Assembly (NCBI GenBank): GCA_035552275.1 | Contig: DASZLR010000064.1 | Span: 1 to 12,042 of the forward strand | DNA length: 12,042 nt | Direction: 5' to 3' | From: DASVLX01 sp035552275 | GTDB lineage: Bacteria > Actinomycetota > Actinomycetes > Mycobacteriales > Pseudonocardiaceae | Shown: positions 6,853-12,042 of the stretch, piece by piece | Layout: every line of letters starts with the position of its first letter | How positions within the stretch are numbered: position 1 is the stretch's first letter | Program-made: the position numbers and the translations under genes | The notes under the pieces: generated by a model | Database searches by the model: none | What the model was told of the DNA's origin: nothing | The model's input: the letters and a program-made list of their open reading frames with translations, nothing else

Positions 6853-7305
6853 ATGGAAGCACGGATGAGCCACCCGGCAATGATCCTGCCGGACGTCATG
6901 CAGGCGCTGCTCGCCTTGGGCAAGGCGACGAGCAAGGCCGGCCTGCCGCGGACCACGGCCGACCTCGTCAACCTGCGGGCCAGCCAGATCAACGGCTGCA
7001 GTGTCTGCGTCCACATGCACTCCCGCGATCTGAAGAAGGCCGGGGAGTCGGACGAGCGGGTGTTCGCGGTGGGAGCCTGGCGGGAGGCGCCGTTCTTCAC
7101 CGACGCCGAGCGGGCCGCGCTGGCGCTGACCGAATCGGTGACCCGGCTGGCCGACCGCCCGGACCCGGTGCCGGACGACGTGTGGGCCGAAGCCACCAAG
7201 CACTACAACGAGCAGGAGTTGGCGGCGCTGTTGGTGTCGATCGCGCACATCAACGTATGGAACCGGCTCAACGCCGCCACCAAGCAGGTCGCCGGCAGCG
7301 CCTGA
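6853..7305 (+). CDS. AhpD-like / carboxymuconolactone decarboxylase family protein
   Basis: Small all-helical protein of the CMD/AhpD superfamily, 150 aa, probably a peroxidase or a redox-active partner of reactive-oxygen metabolism. The active-site motif is QINGCSVCVHMH, with Cys49, Cys52 and His56 spaced C-x2-C-x3-H as in AhpD-type alkylhydroperoxidases. True carboxymuconolactone decarboxylases lack this cysteine pair, so a decarboxylase role is unlikely. The tail INVWNRLNAATKQ is typical of the YurZ/AhpD-like branch found beside ECF41 sigma factors. The ATG at 6853 follows AAGGAG (6840-6845) by 7 nt; ATG 6865 is a weaker alternative. Expression is likely controlled by the divergent sigma factor through the TGTCACA/CGTC promoter. 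The in-frame extension upstream of 6853 overlaps the sigma gene and is not coding. Confidence 0.93.
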   Translation: MEARMSHPAMILPDVMQALLALGKATSKAGLPRTTADLVNLRASQINGCSVCVHMHSRDLKKAGESDERVFAVGAWREAPFFTDAERAALALTESVTRLADRPDPVPDDVWAEATKHYNEQELAALLVSIAHINVWNRLNAATKQVAGSA

Positions 7306-7334
7306 GTTCCGATTCGACACGAGGGCGGCGTGGG

Positions 7335-7463
7335 ATGAGTCCCCAAGGATCCCTCCAGCGTCGCCCCGTGCCCCGGACCACCACCCCGATCGTCGGCTCG
7401 CTCATCGGCTGCGCGCTGCGACTCACCGCCTGTGACACGCGCAGCGCCGGGACACGCGCGTAG
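7335..7463 (+). CDS. Doubtful 42-aa ORF with a lipobox-like sequence
   Basis: Short reading frame in the convergent gap between the AhpD-like gene and hxlR. It has GAGG (7321-7324) 10 nt before ATG 7335. The predicted peptide has a basic start, a weakly hydrophobic stretch TTPIVGSLIGCALR and LTAC, which fits a lipoprotein cleavage box, but only ten residues follow. It could be a remnant of a lipoprotein gene or chance coding in G+C-rich DNA. I do not recognise a family, and the 3' part overlaps a predicted hairpin. Confidence 0.15.
   Translation: MSPQGSLQRRPVPRTTTPIVGSLIGCALRLTACDTRSAGTRA
7413..7447. terminator. Stem-loop between convergent genes, possible bidirectional terminator
   Basis: GCGCTGCG (7413-7420) pairs perfectly with CGCAGCGC (7440-7447). 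Inside, TCAC (7423-7426) pairs with GTGA (7432-7435) around a 5-nt loop. It lies 108 bp after the AhpD-like stop and 66 bp beyond the hxlR stop, where both transcripts must end. No T-tract follows on either strand, so it would be a tail-less terminator, as is common in actinobacteria, or only a fold. Confidence 0.35.
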
Positions 7464-7512
7464 CACCGATATCGCAGCATTACTGGGAGCGATCCGTGGA
7501 GTCAGGAGGAGG

Positions 7513-7896
7513 TCAATCCGCGCGGTCATAGGCTTCCTGCGACGCCGACACATCGCCGAGGTGCGCGATCGACCATTCCTCCAGCGCGCGCAGCGGCTCG
7601 CGCAGGGTGCGGCCCGCCTCGGTGAGCGCGTACTCGACGCGGACCGGAACTTCGGGGTAGACGGTCCGGCGCACGAGCCCGTCCCGTTCGAGCCCGCGGA
7701 GAGTCTGGGTGAGCATCTTCTGCGAGACGCCCTCAACGCGTCGACGCAGTTCCGAGAAACGGACGTTGCCGTCCCAGAGGGCGCCCACGATGAGCACCGT
7801 CCAACGGTCGCCAATGCGATCCAGGATGCGGCGAGTCGGACAGTCCGCGCGGTATGGGCTGCCGAAGAGCACCGACTCGGCCTGAGTGGTTACCAC
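7513..7896 (-). CDS. HxlR-family winged-helix transcriptional regulator
   Basis: DNA-binding regulator of 127 aa with the complete HxlR domain: CPTRRILDRIGDRWTVLIV (19-37), the recognition region RFSELRRRVEGVSQKMLTQT (46-65), LERDGLVRR (69-77), the wing YPEVPVRVEYALTEAG and a final helix LREPLRALEEW. Cys19, the only cysteine, sits before the first winged-helix segment, where YodB/QorR-type members of this family carry their redox-sensing cysteine. GTG 7896 is preferred because AAGG (7903-7906) lies 6 nt upstream; ATG 7914 gives 6 more residues but has no ribosome site. The gene is divergent from the NAD(P)-binding oxidoreductase gene, 89 bp between starts. That is the usual arrangement for a local repressor that responds to electrophiles or oxidants, though the ligand is not known here. 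Confidence 0.92.
   Translation of the reverse strand: MVTTQAESVLFGSPYRADCPTRRILDRIGDRWTVLIVGALWDGNVRFSELRRRVEGVSQKMLTQTLRGLERDGLVRRTVYPEVPVRVEYALTEAGRTLREPLRALEEWSIAHLGDVSASQEAYDRAD
7886..7896. promoter_or_regulatory. 11-bp palindrome at the hxlR start codon, possible autoregulatory operator
   Basis: GTGGT-T-ACCAC is a perfect odd-centred palindrome whose end coincides with the GTG start of hxlR. A dimeric HxlR protein could bind it to repress its own gene. The region 7897-7985, upstream of the oxidoreductase, has no second copy of the full palindrome. Chance occurrence is possible. Confidence 0.3.
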
Positions 7897-7985
7897 AAGG
7901 TGCCTTCTTCCCATAGGAGAGCTGCACTCATACGGTAATCGCAGCGCGTCATCCGACGCCAGCCCGTCTCGCAGAAAGGCACCTC
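7897..7985. promoter_or_regulatory. Divergent promoter region of hxlR and the oxidoreductase gene
   Basis: This 89-bp gap contains the two ribosome sites, AAGG at 7903-7906 (minus) and AAAGG at 7975-7979 (plus), each 6 nt from its GTG. The start regions mirror each other: AAGGCACCT plus one base plus GTG occurs on both strands. I see no clear -35/-10 pair and no copy of the TGTCACA/CGTC pattern. The oxidoreductase is therefore more likely under HxlR than under the ECF41 sigma factor. Confidence 0.5.
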
Positions 7986-8642
7986 GTGTCTCGCATTACC
8001 GTCATCGGCGGCACCGGCTATGCAGGTTCGGCCATCGTCGCGGAGGCCGCCGCTCGCGGTCACCAGGTCACCGCACTGAGCCGCTCGCTGCCCGACGCGC
8101 CCATCCCGAACGTGACCTACGTCCCAGGCGACGCCACCGACGAAGCAACGCTGTCTTCGGTCATCGAGGGTTCCGACGTCGTCGTGGACGCAATCGCCCC
8201 ACGTGGCCCGCTGGTCGGCCACGCCCGCGACGTCCACCGCACCATCGCGCGTCTGGCCAATGCCGCGGGCGTACGCCTGTTCATCGTCGGCGGCGCCTCG
8301 TCGCTGCGCCCGGCGCCCGGGGCGGATCGCTTCGTCACCGACCCCAGCCACCTCAGCCTCATCCCCGCGGACCTCCACGACGAGATCCGCGACGGAGCGG
8401 CGTTCATCATCGAGGACCTCCCGGCCACGCCCGCGACACTCGACTGGGTCTACGTGAGCCCGGCGCTCAGGTTCGGCGCACATATGCCGGCCGAACGACT
8501 CGGTCGTTATCGGCTCGGCGACGAGGTCACGGTGCGGCCCGAGGACGGCGGTGCGATCTCCGCCGCGGACTACGCCCTCGGGTTCGTCGACCTGATCGAG
8601 AAGGGCGACCACCACAGGGCACAGGTCAACCTCGGCCACTAG
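7986..8642 (+). CDS. NAD(P)-binding oxidoreductase/epimerase-like protein (atypical short-chain, YwnB/NmrA-like)
   Basis: Rossmann-fold protein of 218 aa in the NAD(P)H-binding family. The dinucleotide-binding glycine motif VIGGTGYAGSAIV is at 6-18, followed by the second strand ending VTALSR (28-33), whose Arg33 favours NADP(H). Other family segments are GDATDEATL (48-56), VRLFIVGGASSL (96-107), LDWVYVSPA (152-160) and ISAADYA (191-197). No YxxxK catalytic pair of classical short-chain dehydrogenases is present, so it may be a redox sensor or a quinone-type reductase. GTG 7986 has AAAGG (7975-7979) 6 nt upstream. It is divergent from hxlR, which probably represses it. Oxidoreductase/epimerase genes are also known partners of ECF41 sigma factors, making this a possible second member of that module. 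Confidence 0.9.
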   Translation: MSRITVIGGTGYAGSAIVAEAAARGHQVTALSRSLPDAPIPNVTYVPGDATDEATLSSVIEGSDVVVDAIAPRGPLVGHARDVHRTIARLANAAGVRLFIVGGASSLRPAPGADRFVTDPSHLSLIPADLHDEIRDGAAFIIEDLPATPATLDWVYVSPALRFGAHMPAERLGRYRLGDEVTVRPEDGGAISAADYALGFVDLIEKGDHHRAQVNLGH

Positions 8643-8780
8643 TTGGCCAACTCCGGTCGCCTCGTCCGCATGCGTGTACACGTCGAAGAACCGCGAAGCC
8701 GCGCCCGCGCGGAGCCGGACCGCGACACCGGCACGCAACGCGGCCGCGAGCTCTTCGGCGGACCGAAAATTCCACTCCAT
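8643..8780 (-). pseudogene. Possible amidase N-terminal remnant
   Basis: Reading leftward from ATG 8780, the first 18 residues (MEWNFRSAEELAAALRAG) closely resemble the start of bacterial amidase-signature family enzymes, where this helix is normally followed by a stretch such as EVSSxEL. Here the following residues VAVRLRAGAASRFFDVY do not continue the family, and the frame then runs antisense into the oxidoreductase gene. There is no good ribosome site. It looks like the stub of a deleted amidase gene; chance resemblance of an alanine-rich helix cannot be excluded. Confidence 0.3.
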
Positions 8781-8808
8781 GAATCCGAAGCTATCGGTCT
8801 GCCGCAGC

Positions 8809-8837
8809 GGTCATAAAATCCCGCTTCGCGCAACAGG
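8809..8837 (-). repeat. Imperfect direct repeat, copy A
   Basis: 29-nt unit matching the copy at 8946-8974 in 24 of 29 positions, including an unbroken 12-bp block TCGCGCAACAGG (8826-8837). On the minus strand the unit begins CCTGTTGCGCGA and carries an ATG near its end. The function is not recognised. Confidence 0.6.
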
Positions 8838-8945
8838 GAAGTCAACCGGGCCACCTTCGCCGGCGAAGTCGCGCACTCGTTCTGCCATCGAAGATGGTCC
8901 CGCCGCAGGTCACAGCATCAACAGCGGGCAACTCCACCGACACAG

Positions 8946-8974
8946 GGCCATGAAATACCCCGTCGCGCAACAGG
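8946..8974 (-). repeat. Imperfect direct repeat, copy B
   Basis: Second copy of the 29-nt unit, offset 137 bp from copy A and in the same orientation. The shared 12-bp block is at 8963-8974. Local duplication in the gene-poor spacer is the simplest explanation. Confidence 0.6.
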
Positions 8975-9095
8975 ACGGATGTCTCAATTCTTTCGTTTGT
9001 CGACAGGCAATTGTCGTCATGTACCTTGACGTCCGCTCATGCCGTGATCTCCAGCCACCCAAACGATAAGTCACTCATCGTCGCCATCCTCGTCT

Positions 9096-10367
9096 TCACG
9101 TCAGGTTACGCAATCCAGCCACGGTCAGGCTGGTCGCGCCGGCCAACTCGGCGACGGAATAGGCGCCGCAGTCCAGCGCCCGCAGCAGGAAGGACGCCAG
9201 CACGGCGATTGAGGCCGGCTCGTCGGCAACAGCCCCAGCTGTAGTGCCGCCGGTATACGAGGCGATCCGCCGGGCCGCGTCCGGCGCTCCGGCCAGGTAG
9301 TACCCCTGTACCACCGCGAACCGGGTCACCAACTGGTGTGGATGCACGTCCCAACCCTGGTAGAAGCCGTGATCCAGCGCCCGCCGCACATTCGCCGCGT
9401 GCACCCGCCAGCCGTGCCGCACCGATTCGGCGTCGCCGACCGGCAGCACGTTGGTCCCGCCATCGGCGACTCGCACCCCGGTCCCGGCCGCCACCACCTG
9501 CATGATCTGCCGAGCGAAATCGCAGGCCGGATGACCGAGATTCTGGCTGCCGGCAGGCAATCCGCACGCGGCCGTGTAGTCGTAGGGGCCGAAATGCAGC
9601 CCGCTGATCCGCCCCTTCCCGGCCGCCAGCAGGCCCGGAATCGTCACCACACCCCCACCGTCCACGATGGACTGAGTGGTCTCGATCTGGATCTCGAACC
9701 GCAGTGTGGCCGGCGACAGGCCGAGCCGGTCTTCCAACACCTCGAACAATTCGACGCACACCTCGACCTGGGCTGGGTACGTCACCTTCGGCACGGTGAC
9801 CGCGAATCCCGGCGGCAATTCCCCGCCGACACCGTCCAGCAGCGCACACAGGAACACATCGAGCGTGCGGATCGCCCGATCACGGGATTCCTTGCCGTCC
9901 AACGACTTGATACGCAGACCCAGGCCCGCCGGGCCGAGACCGTCGCGGTGCCGGGCGGCCAGTGCTGCCGCGCTCCGCTCGGCGTCGGCATCCTCCACGA
10001 TGTCTCCCGGCGTGCCGTAGCCGTCCTCGAAATCCAGTCGAAGGTCCTCGATCGGCTCCTCGGTCAGCTTCGTGACGAGCCTCGACTCGATCGCTTCGGC
10101 CAAGTCCACCGACAATCCGGTGACATCGGCCAGTTCAGCCGGTGTGGCGGCGTGGCGACGCAGTGCGGACAGCGCCCGCTCGCCCCATCGCTGCACGGTA
10201 TCCAGCCCGAATCCACCGGCCGGCAGGTAGCAGGTGTGCACCGGCTGGCGGCCGGTCGGCCGGCCGGGATAGCGGCGTGCGTGCTCCGCGTCGACGGCTT
10301 CCAGCGGCGCGGTCAGATCGAGAACTGTCACCGGGTCCAGCGCGGTTCTGGGGGGCACGGAGGTCAT
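9096..10367 (-). CDS. DUF6986 family, CitE/HpcH-like aldolase-lyase
   Basis: Uncharacterised protein of 423 aa that looks like a member of the HpcH/HpaI-CitE aldolase superfamily, a TIM-barrel fold for carbon-carbon lyases and condensing enzymes. Seen features are DLRLDFEDGYG (108-118), GLRIKSLDGKES (150-161) with a likely substrate-binding Arg152, FEIQIETTQS (224-233) with candidate metal ligand Glu225 or Glu229, and GLHFGPYDYTAACG (256-269) with Asp263. GWDVHPHQL (338-346) resembles the IHPxQ motif of citrate and malyl-CoA lyases. The ATG at 10367 is 2 bp after the malate synthase stop, with a weak ribosome site, so the two are co-translated. That pairing suggests a step that makes or uses glyoxylate, malate or their CoA esters; the reaction is unknown. 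The C-terminal 60 residues form an extra helical segment. Confidence 0.85.
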   Translation of the reverse strand: MTSVPPRTALDPVTVLDLTAPLEAVDAEHARRYPGRPTGRQPVHTCYLPAGGFGLDTVQRWGERALSALRRHAATPAELADVTGLSVDLAEAIESRLVTKLTEEPIEDLRLDFEDGYGTPGDIVEDADAERSAAALAARHRDGLGPAGLGLRIKSLDGKESRDRAIRTLDVFLCALLDGVGGELPPGFAVTVPKVTYPAQVEVCVELFEVLEDRLGLSPATLRFEIQIETTQSIVDGGGVVTIPGLLAAGKGRISGLHFGPYDYTAACGLPAGSQNLGHPACDFARQIMQVVAAGTGVRVADGGTNVLPVGDAESVRHGWRVHAANVRRALDHGFYQGWDVHPHQLVTRFAVVQGYYLAGAPDAARRIASYTGGTTAGAVADEPASIAVLASFLLRALDCGAYSVAELAGATSLTVAGLRNLT

Positions 10368-10369
10368 GG

Positions 10370-11983
10370 TCAGTCGATTTTCTCGTAAGCCGGCAGGGTC
10401 AGGAAATCCACGAACTCCTGGTCCAGCGCCACTCGCTCGAACAGCTCGCACGCGGTGTCCAGGTGCTCGGACAGCTCCGTGGGCAGCTCACCGGACAGCG
10501 CCGCCTCACCGGACAGCGCCGCCGCCTTCGTCTCCGCCAGCACCGAGCGCACCCAGTCGGCGGTGATCTGCCGGCCGGTGTCCAGGCGCACTCCGTTGCG
10601 CACCCACTGCCAGATCTGGGAGCGGGAGATCTCGGCGGTCGCCGCGTCTTCCATCAGATTGTGGATCGCGGCCGCGCCGTTGCCGCTCAGCCACGATGCC
10701 AAGTAGCGCACCCCGACATCGACCGCCGCGCGCACGCCCGCCTCGGTCGCCGCACCGGGCGTGCTGGCGATGTCCAGCAACTGATCGGCGGTCACCGCGA
10801 CATCCGCGCGGGTCCGGTCGAGCTGGTTGGGCCGGTCGCCGAGCACCGAGTCGAACACCTCCCCACATACCTCGATCAGACCGGGATGCGCGACCCACGA
10901 CCCATCGAATCCGTCGCCGGCCTCACGCTCTTTATCAAGCCGGACGTTTGCCAGGGCGGTGTGGTTGGCCTGTGGATCGCGGCTGGGGATAAACGCGGCC
11001 ATCCCGCCGATGGCGAACGCGCCGTGCTCGTGGCAGGTCCGCACCAACAGCTCCGTGTAGGCGCGCATGAACGGCACCGTCATCGACACGCTGTTCCGGT
11101 CCGGCAGCACGAACCGCTCGCCGGCGTCCCGGAAGTTCTTGATCACGCTGAACAGGTAGTCCCAGCGGCCGGCGTTCAGCCCGGACGCGTGCTCGCGCAA
11201 CTCGTACAGAATCTCGGCCATCTCGAACGCGGCCGGAATGGTCTCGATCAGCACGGTCGCCCGAACACTGCCGTGCGGCACCCCCAACCGCGCCTGGGCC
11301 TGGGTGAACACGTCGTTCCACAGCCGCGCCTCCAGATGGCTTTCCATCTTCGGCAGGTAGAAATACGGCCCACTCCCGCGCGCCCGCAGCTCCTGCGCGT
11401 TGTGGAAGAAGAACAGTCCAAAGTCGACCAACGCGCCGACCGCCGGCCGGCCGTCGATCTCGATGTGCCGCTCGTTCAGATGCCAGCCGCGCGGCCGCAC
11501 CACCATCACGGCCGGCTCGACGTCCGGGCTCAGCTCATATCGCCTGCCGTCGGGCGAGGTGAACGCGATCTGCCGGCGCACCGCGTCATACAGGTTGACC
11601 TGGCCGGACACCACGTTGTGCCAGTGCGGGGTGTTGGCGTCCTCCAGATCGGCCAACCACACCTTCGCGCCGGAATTGAGGGCGTTGATCGCCATTTTGC
11701 GTTCGGTCGGGCCGGTGATCTCCACTCGCCGATCGACCAGGTCGGCCGGCGCGGGCGCGACCCGCCAGGCCGATTCGCGGATCTCCTGGGTCTCCGGCAG
11801 GAAATCCAGCCGCGGGTCGACGGCCAGCTTGGCCCGCCGCTCGGCCCGCCGGGCCAGCAGCCCGTCGCGGCGACCGGCGAACTGCCGGTGCAGCGCCGCG
11901 ACGAACTCCACCGCGTCCGGCGTGAGGATCTCCTCCGCCCGGTCCACCGGCTTGCCGACGATCTTGATACCCAGCCCTGGCAT
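10370..11983 (-). CDS. aceB: Malate synthase A
   Basis: Condenses glyoxylate with acetyl-CoA to malate and CoA, here the likely exit for glyoxylate derived from allantoin. At 537 aa it has the length of the A (non-G) isoform. Signature segments are EITGPTERKM (88-97), LADLEDANTPHW (110-121), MVVRPRGWHLNE (160-171) with the catalytic-type arginine, FGLFFFHN (188-195), YLPKMES (209-215), LIETIPAAFEMAEILYELRE (245-264) and GLNAGRWDYLFS (268-279). NLMEDAATAEISRSQIWQW (442-460) contains Asp446 as presumed catalytic base. ATG 11983 is taken as the start; AAGG at 11997-12000 is 13 nt upstream, a little far. Near the C terminus AALSGE is duplicated by an 18-bp tandem repeat. Isocitrate lyase is not adjacent, which supports a purine role rather than only the glyoxylate shunt. 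Confidence 0.97.
   Translation of the reverse strand: MPGLGIKIVGKPVDRAEEILTPDAVEFVAALHRQFAGRRDGLLARRAERRAKLAVDPRLDFLPETQEIRESAWRVAPAPADLVDRRVEITGPTERKMAINALNSGAKVWLADLEDANTPHWHNVVSGQVNLYDAVRRQIAFTSPDGRRYELSPDVEPAVMVVRPRGWHLNERHIEIDGRPAVGALVDFGLFFFHNAQELRARGSGPYFYLPKMESHLEARLWNDVFTQAQARLGVPHGSVRATVLIETIPAAFEMAEILYELREHASGLNAGRWDYLFSVIKNFRDAGERFVLPDRNSVSMTVPFMRAYTELLVRTCHEHGAFAIGGMAAFIPSRDPQANHTALANVRLDKEREAGDGFDGSWVAHPGLIEVCGEVFDSVLGDRPNQLDRTRADVAVTADQLLDIASTPGAATEAGVRAAVDVGVRYLASWLSGNGAAAIHNLMEDAATAEISRSQIWQWVRNGVRLDTGRQITADWVRSVLAETKAAALSGEAALSGELPTELSEHLDTACELFERVALDQEFVDFLTLPAYEKID
10487..10522 (-). repeat. 18-bp perfect tandem repeat inside aceB
   Basis: CTCACCGGACAGCGCCGC occurs at 10487-10504 and again at 10505-10522 with no gap. 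On the coding strand this duplicates six residues (AALSGE, about residues 488-499 of malate synthase). The frame is kept and the insertion lies in a surface-type linker before the C-terminal helix, so activity is probably unaffected. Confidence 0.85.
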
Positions 11984-12042
11984 CGGTCTCGACCCGCCTT
12001 TCGTCGCCCACGGCCATCTTCGTCCGTCGACGGTACCGCCGC
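11984..12042. other. Upstream edge of aceB
   Basis: Only 59 bp before the malate synthase start are in the window. They hold the possible ribosome site AAGG (11997-12000, minus strand). No promoter or other gene can be recognised. Confidence 0.4.

Larger units (their letters stand above)
8781..9095. other. Gene-poor, A/T-richer spacer
   Basis: With the remnant above, this forms the 453-bp stretch between the oxidoreductase stop and the DUF6986 stop. It contains no convincing gene. Base composition is clearly less G+C-rich than the flanks and includes codons rare in them. Visible items are a 29-nt imperfect direct repeat pair (8809-8837 and 8946-8974), and TTGTCGACA (8997-9005) followed 14 nt on by TTGTCGTCA (9011-9019). 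A minus-strand mini-frame near 9082-9041 (MSDLSFGWLEITA) ends in TGA, and the same frame then stays open for about 60 codons. This suggests a decayed small gene. Confidence 0.5.

Noticed and set aside
7411..7437. Reverse-strand TGTCACA (7431-7437) as a second ECF41 promoter
   Set aside because: The bases 16 nt downstream read GCGC, not CGTC, and no gene start follows. The half-site also forms part of the hairpin.
8634..8648. GGCCA-CTAGT-TGGCC hairpin over the oxidoreductase stop
   Set aside because: A 5-bp stem without a T-tract is within chance expectation in such DNA.
7890..8780. 296-codon minus-strand frame opposite the oxidoreductase
   Set aside because: The codon-aligned antisense strand of a G+C-rich gene is often open. 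Only its first 18 residues outside the gene resemble anything, and these are reported separately.
8674..9069. 131-codon plus-strand frame in the spacer
   Set aside because: The sequence is unlike any protein family, has no ribosome site and its codon use does not match the neighbours.
9336..10388. 350-codon plus-strand frame opposite the DUF6986 gene
   Set aside because: It is an antisense shadow. The minus-strand product has family motifs and a coupled start after aceB.
1..12042. CRISPR array, tRNA, rRNA, insertion sequence or prophage genes
   Set aside because: No regularly spaced repeats, no cloverleaf or rRNA sequence recognised, and no transposase, integrase or phage proteins in any frame.

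Overview
The window is very G+C-rich, with strong third-position G/C bias, frequent GTG starts and actinobacterial gene families (SigJ/ECF41-type sigma factor, DUF6986 family). It most likely comes from the chromosome of a high-GC actinobacterium. A pseudonocardial or streptomycete-like host fits, but I cannot fix the genus. Most of it is a purine (urate/allantoin) catabolism locus, interrupted by a small regulatory and stress module.

Layout. (1) 1-4067, minus strand: glycerate kinase, allantoinase and allantoicase form a tightly coupled operon with 4-bp start/stop overlaps. An aldo/keto reductase follows 58 bp downstream and is cut by the window edge. (2) 4068-4187: divergent control region with a 16-bp tandem repeat and an 11-bp palindrome. 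(3) 4188-5894, plus strand: OHCU decarboxylase, 5-hydroxyisourate hydrolase and urate oxidase, also a coupled operon. (4) 5891-8642: an ECF41-type sigma factor, convergent with and overlapping uricase, is divergent from an AhpD/carboxymuconolactone-decarboxylase-like gene. Then come an HxlR regulator and a divergent NAD(P)-binding oxidoreductase. (5) 8643-9095: a 453-bp stretch, visibly less G+C-rich toward its distal end, with no convincing intact gene, a possible amidase fragment and an imperfect repeat pair. (6) 9096-11983, minus strand: malate synthase A followed 2 bp later by a DUF6986/CitE-like aldolase-lyase.

How the genes fit together. Urate is oxidised by uricase to 5-hydroxyisourate, hydrolysed by HIU hydrolase to OHCU and decarboxylated to (S)-allantoin. 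Allantoinase and allantoicase continue to allantoate, then ureidoglycolate plus urea. Glyoxylate from ureidoglycolate can be condensed with acetyl-CoA by malate synthase. It can also go through tartronate semialdehyde to glycerate, which glycerate kinase phosphorylates. Ureidoglycolate lyase, glyoxylate carboligase, tartronate semialdehyde reductase, xanthine dehydrogenase and any obvious purine-specific regulator are not in the window.

The most notable signals are three. An exact TGTCACA-N16-CGTC match to the ECF41 promoter pattern sits in front of the AhpD-like gene and overlaps the sigma gene's start. The uncharacterised DUF6986 enzyme is coupled to malate synthase beside a pathway that lacks its glyoxylate-releasing lyase. 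The divergent catabolic control region holds unexplained repeats.
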